Source: JABMQB01 sp964408795
GTDB lineage: Bacteria > Bacteroidota > Bacteroidia > Bacteroidales > Prolixibacteraceae
Length of the DNA: 64,000 bases
Direction: 5' to 3'
NCBI GenBank assembly: GCA_964408795.1
Contig: CAYPAW010000075.1
Span: 15,009-79,008 of the forward strand
The translations under genes were made by a program, and so were the position numbers. Shown piece after piece: positions 61,577 to 64,000 of the stretch. Each line of letters begins with the position of its first letter. Within the stretch, counting starts at the first letter, position 1. The notes beneath the pieces are model-generated. The model saw only the letters and a list, made by a program, of their open reading frames with translations. It was not told where the DNA came from and ran no database searches.

Positions 61577-63691
61577 TTAGTTCTTTATTTCCAACTGATC
61601 AAAAATAAAGGCATATTCCAGTGCGGTGTCTCTGATCCATTGAAACCTTCCGGAAGCCCCTCCATGTCCGTACTCCATATTGATATGAAGGATCAGAGGA
61701 TTCTCATCGGTTTTCATATCCCGTAGTTTAGCCACCCATTTTGCGGGCTCCCAGTACTGAACCTGGGAATCGTGCAATCCTGTGGTTACCAAGATGGCCG
61801 GGTAATCTTTTGCCTCCACCTGGTCGTAGGGCGAATAGGAAAGCATGTACTCGTAATATTTTTCAATCTTTGGATTTCCCCATTCATCAAATTCACTGGT
61901 TGTAAGTGGGATACTCTCATCGAGCATCGTAGTAACCACATCCACAAAGGGAACATTGGCTATCATTCCCTTGTAAAGGTCTGGTTCCATATTTGCAATG
62001 GCACCCATGAGCAATCCCCCGGCGCTGCCTCCCTTGGCAAATAATTTTTCCGGACGGGTATATTTTTGTTCGATCAGATGACGGGCACAGGCATTAAAAT
62101 CGGTAAAGGTATTGACCTTCTTCAGCAGCTTCCCATCTTCATACCAGCGACGGCCATAGATCTGCCCTCCCCTGATGTGGGCAATGGCATAGACAAAACC
62201 CCGGTCAAGCAATGGAAGAATCGAAAGCCTGAAACCAGGATCCATGGTATATCCATACGAACCGTAACCATAAATCAAAGCCGGATTATTCCCATTTTTT
62301 TCCAATCCTTTTTTGTAAACCAACGACATGGGTATTTTTTCGCCATCATCAGCCGTAGCATAAATCCGCTTGCTTTCATAATCATTCGGATCAAAACCCC
62401 CCAATACCTCCTCTTGTTTTAACAGTTCCCGTTCCCGGGTTTCCAGGTTGTAATCAAAAACAGAATTGGGAGTGGTTAACGAGGAATACACAAACCGGAA
62501 AAATTGGGTGGCAAATTCCAGGTTGGTATGAAAATTTACGGCGTAAACCTCCTCTTCAAAATCAATGTAATAATCCGTATCGCCATTCCAGGAAATCACA
62601 TGAAATGCATTGATACCTTCTTTTCTTTCGGCCACTACAAGATAGTCAGAGAAAATTTCAAAATTGGAAAAATAGACATCATCGCGATGGGGAATTACTT
62701 CTTCCCAGTTTTCCACCCCGGTTTTTGTTACCGGAGTTTTCATCAACCTGAAATTTTCCGCATTCAGGTTGGTGCGAATATAAAAATCGTTTCCGAAATG
62801 ATCGACCGAATATTCCAATTCTCTCGTCCGGGGCTGAATGATCCGGAATTCTCCATCGGGATGGTCGGCATTCAGAAAGCGGTATTCTGAGGTCAGGGTA
62901 CTTTCAGAACCGATGATCAGGTATTTTCTTGATTTTGTTTTCATAACAAATACAGAAAACGTTTCATCCGCTTCATAATACACTTCGACATCCTCCGATA
63001 CCGGAGTTCCCAGAATATGCTTCATGATTCGTTCGGAGCGCAGGGTAGTATCATCTTTGAGCGTATAAAAGACCGTTTTATTATCGTTCCCCCAGACTGC
63101 CCCTCCGGTGGTTAGCGGCACCTGATCTTCCAGTAGTTCTCCGGTTTCCAGGTTTTTAAAATAAAGGGTGTATTTACGTCTGCTCACGGTATCCACTCCG
63201 AAGGCCAATAGGGCATTATCCTCACTCACGGAGGCTCCTCCAATTTGGTAGTAATCATACCCCTCCGCCATGCGGTTCACATCCAGCATGATTTCCTCTT
63301 CCGCTTCCAGAGATCCTTTTTTCCTGCACAATAAAAAATACTCGCTCTCCGGTACTTCCTTTTCATAATAATAATAGCCGTTTTTCAGGTATGGAACCGA
63401 TTCATCAGATTGCTTAATTTTAGATTTGATTTCCTCATACAATGCCTCCTGAAGCTTTCGCGTTGGTTTCATCAGAGCTTCTTTGTATGCATTTTCCTTC
63501 TCCAGGTAATCAATCACCTCCGGATTATCGCGTTCATTAAGCCAGTAGTAAGGATCCACACGGGTATGCCCGTGAACGGTCAATTCTCTGGGTATTTTTT
63601 TTGCCACCGGTGCCACTAATTCTTTCTTTTTTTCACAGGCCGTCAAAAATAAAAGAACAATTACAACAAAAAAAATGATTTCTTTTCTCAT
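61577..63691 (-). CDS. ptrB: Prolyl oligopeptidase family serine protease (oligopeptidase B-like)
   Basis: About 704 residues from ATG 63691 (MRKEIIFFVVIVLL), giving a lipobox (FLTAC, Cys19); the frame runs 11 codons further. N-terminal seven-bladed propeller (about 60-430) and C-terminal alpha/beta-hydrolase. The nucleophile elbow is AKGGSAGGLLMG, the acid lies in TTGLHDSQVQYWEP, and the histidine is in EYGHGGASGRF. E. coli oligopeptidase B cleaves after Arg/Lys in short peptides. This version is predicted to be a lipoprotein, so acts outside the cytoplasm. Confidence 0.92.
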   Translation of the reverse strand: MRKEIIFFVVIVLLFLTACEKKKELVAPVAKKIPRELTVHGHTRVDPYYWLNERDNPEVIDYLEKENAYKEALMKPTRKLQEALYEEIKSKIKQSDESVPYLKNGYYYYEKEVPESEYFLLCRKKGSLEAEEEIMLDVNRMAEGYDYYQIGGASVSEDNALLAFGVDTVSRRKYTLYFKNLETGELLEDQVPLTTGGAVWGNDNKTVFYTLKDDTTLRSERIMKHILGTPVSEDVEVYYEADETFSVFVMKTKSRKYLIIGSESTLTSEYRFLNADHPDGEFRIIQPRTRELEYSVDHFGNDFYIRTNLNAENFRLMKTPVTKTGVENWEEVIPHRDDVYFSNFEIFSDYLVVAERKEGINAFHVISWNGDTDYYIDFEEEVYAVNFHTNLEFATQFFRFVYSSLTTPNSVFDYNLETRERELLKQEEVLGGFDPNDYESKRIYATADDGEKIPMSLVYKKGLEKNGNNPALIYGYGSYGYTMDPGFRLSILPLLDRGFVYAIAHIRGGQIYGRRWYEDGKLLKKVNTFTDFNACARHLIEQKYTRPEKLFAKGGSAGGLLMGAIANMEPDLYKGMIANVPFVDVVTTMLDESIPLTTSEFDEWGNPKIEKYYEYMLSYSPYDQVEAKDYPAILVTTGLHDSQVQYWEPAKWVAKLRDMKTDENPLILHINMEYGHGGASGRFQWIRDTALEYAFIFDQLEIKN

Positions 63692-63857
63692 ACGATTTTC
63701 CCTTTTTGTTTTAAACAATACCATCGATCACTCATTCCATTCCTATTGCATCGGGGACAATGAAACGTTTTTCACAACTTCATTTATTTAACATTTGTCT
63801 AAAAATACAAACTTATCCTGGATTATTCACAAAATAAACGATTCGCAGACAAATCTC
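63692..63857. other. Upstream region of the ptrB-like gene
   Basis: Mostly A+T-rich. TAAGTTTG on the minus strand (63815-63808) fits the TAnnTTTG box, with TTTA about 19 nt further up as a poor -33 partner; this is the best candidate promoter for the protease gene. Confidence 0.35.
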
Positions 63858-63863
63858 TTTTTA

Positions 63864-63884
63864 GCCTGAGCTATTCATAAATTT
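63864..63884 (+). repeat. Partial third copy of the CCTGAGCTATTCAT repeat
   Basis: CCTGAGCTATTCATAAATT at 63865-63883, preceded by TTTTTAG exactly as in the right-hand copy near 14629 read on the minus strand. It directly precedes the 110-bp hairpin repeat, so here the two families are adjacent. Confidence 0.65.
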
Positions 63885-63890
63885 TAAAAA

Positions 63891-64000
63891 ATATGAAACG
63901 AACATGAACTTTTTTAATCAAAAGTTCGCCAAAGGCAATGATTAAAAGAAGTTCATGTGAGAGCGAAGCGGTTCCATACGTTATTAAATTTAGGATGAAG
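63891..64000 (+). repeat. About 110-bp hairpin repeat, copy 2 (runs to window edge)
   Basis: Nearly identical to 23679-23787 (about six differences). The stem arms CATGAACTTTTTTAATCA and TGATTAAAAGAAGTTCATG are kept, as is the tail GTGAGAGCGAAGCGGTTCC. The window ends at base 64000 within or at the end of the similarity, so a downstream gene cannot be seen. Confidence 0.8.

Overview
This 64 kb window is a chromosomal segment of a member of the Bacteroidota, most likely from Bacteroidales/Marinilabiliales. Five things point there. Lineage-specific families are present (DUF4924, DUF4835, DUF5106-type TlpA, Bacteroidota-type omega subunit). There is a bacterial serine palmitoyltransferase for sphingolipids. 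Promoters have the TTTG-N19/20-TAnnTTTG form. TonB receptors carry carboxypeptidase-regulatory-like N-termini. Secreted glycan enzymes are abundant, many with RRxF-type leaders.

Layout. 1-3974: housekeeping run engB (partial), prs, rplY, pth, hslR-like and DUF4924. 4052-8488: cell-wall amidase, a 5'-nucleotidase split into two genes, and lnt. 8638-9790: tRNA-Thr(CGT), then a tRNA-Ser(GCT)/tRNA-Pro(TGG) pair with a broken tRNA-Ser copy and a duplicated tRNA-Pro 3' end. 9919-11908: small coiled-coil lipoprotein and class I aldolase. 12123-15061: a CXXC-containing TonB receptor and a His-rich membrane protein, probably metal related. 15227-20341: divergent uptake locus with an ABC importer (three genes) facing a TM1266-like protein and a second TonB receptor. 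20419-23288: DUF1846 protein and a cyclic-2,3-diphosphoglycerate-synthetase-like NTPase, convergent. 23679-28921: a 110-bp hairpin repeat, a dipeptide epimerase, then a tightly overlapped minus-strand operon (glycosyltransferase, TlpA-like, NTF2-like, secreted RraA-like). 29152-32068: ECF sigma/anti-sigma/DUF4097-like operon and trmJ.

32165-44021: minus-strand carbohydrate region with an SLC13 transporter, sulfatase, rhaA, rhaB, DUF5060 glycosidase, CE15-like esterase, a GntR/sensor regulator and a GH5. It looks like rhamnose-containing glycan use without a SusCD pair. 44109-49109: the Bacteroidota cluster bamD-rpoZ-coaBC-DUF4835-recN, followed by spt on the plus strand. 50513-53210: an A+T-rich island between direct repeats. 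It encodes a small HTH protein, two double-glycine-leader peptides (each with a predicted 36-residue mature part) and a small three-helix membrane protein. 53211-61456: GH109-type and other Gfo/Idh/MocA proteins, a D-lactate-dehydrogenase-like enzyme, a phytoene-desaturase-like flavoprotein, a GH35/DUF5597 enzyme and a sugar isomerase. 61577-63691: oligopeptidase B-like protease. 63864-64000: second copies of two repeat families.

The most novel-looking element is the HTH/two-peptide/membrane-protein mini-operon at 51067-52181. Its peptides resemble class II bacteriocin or pheromone precursors, but it has no cognate transporter in the window. No integrase, transposase, CRISPR array or rRNA was seen. 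Gene assignments come from reading the sequence and recalling families; no database search was run.
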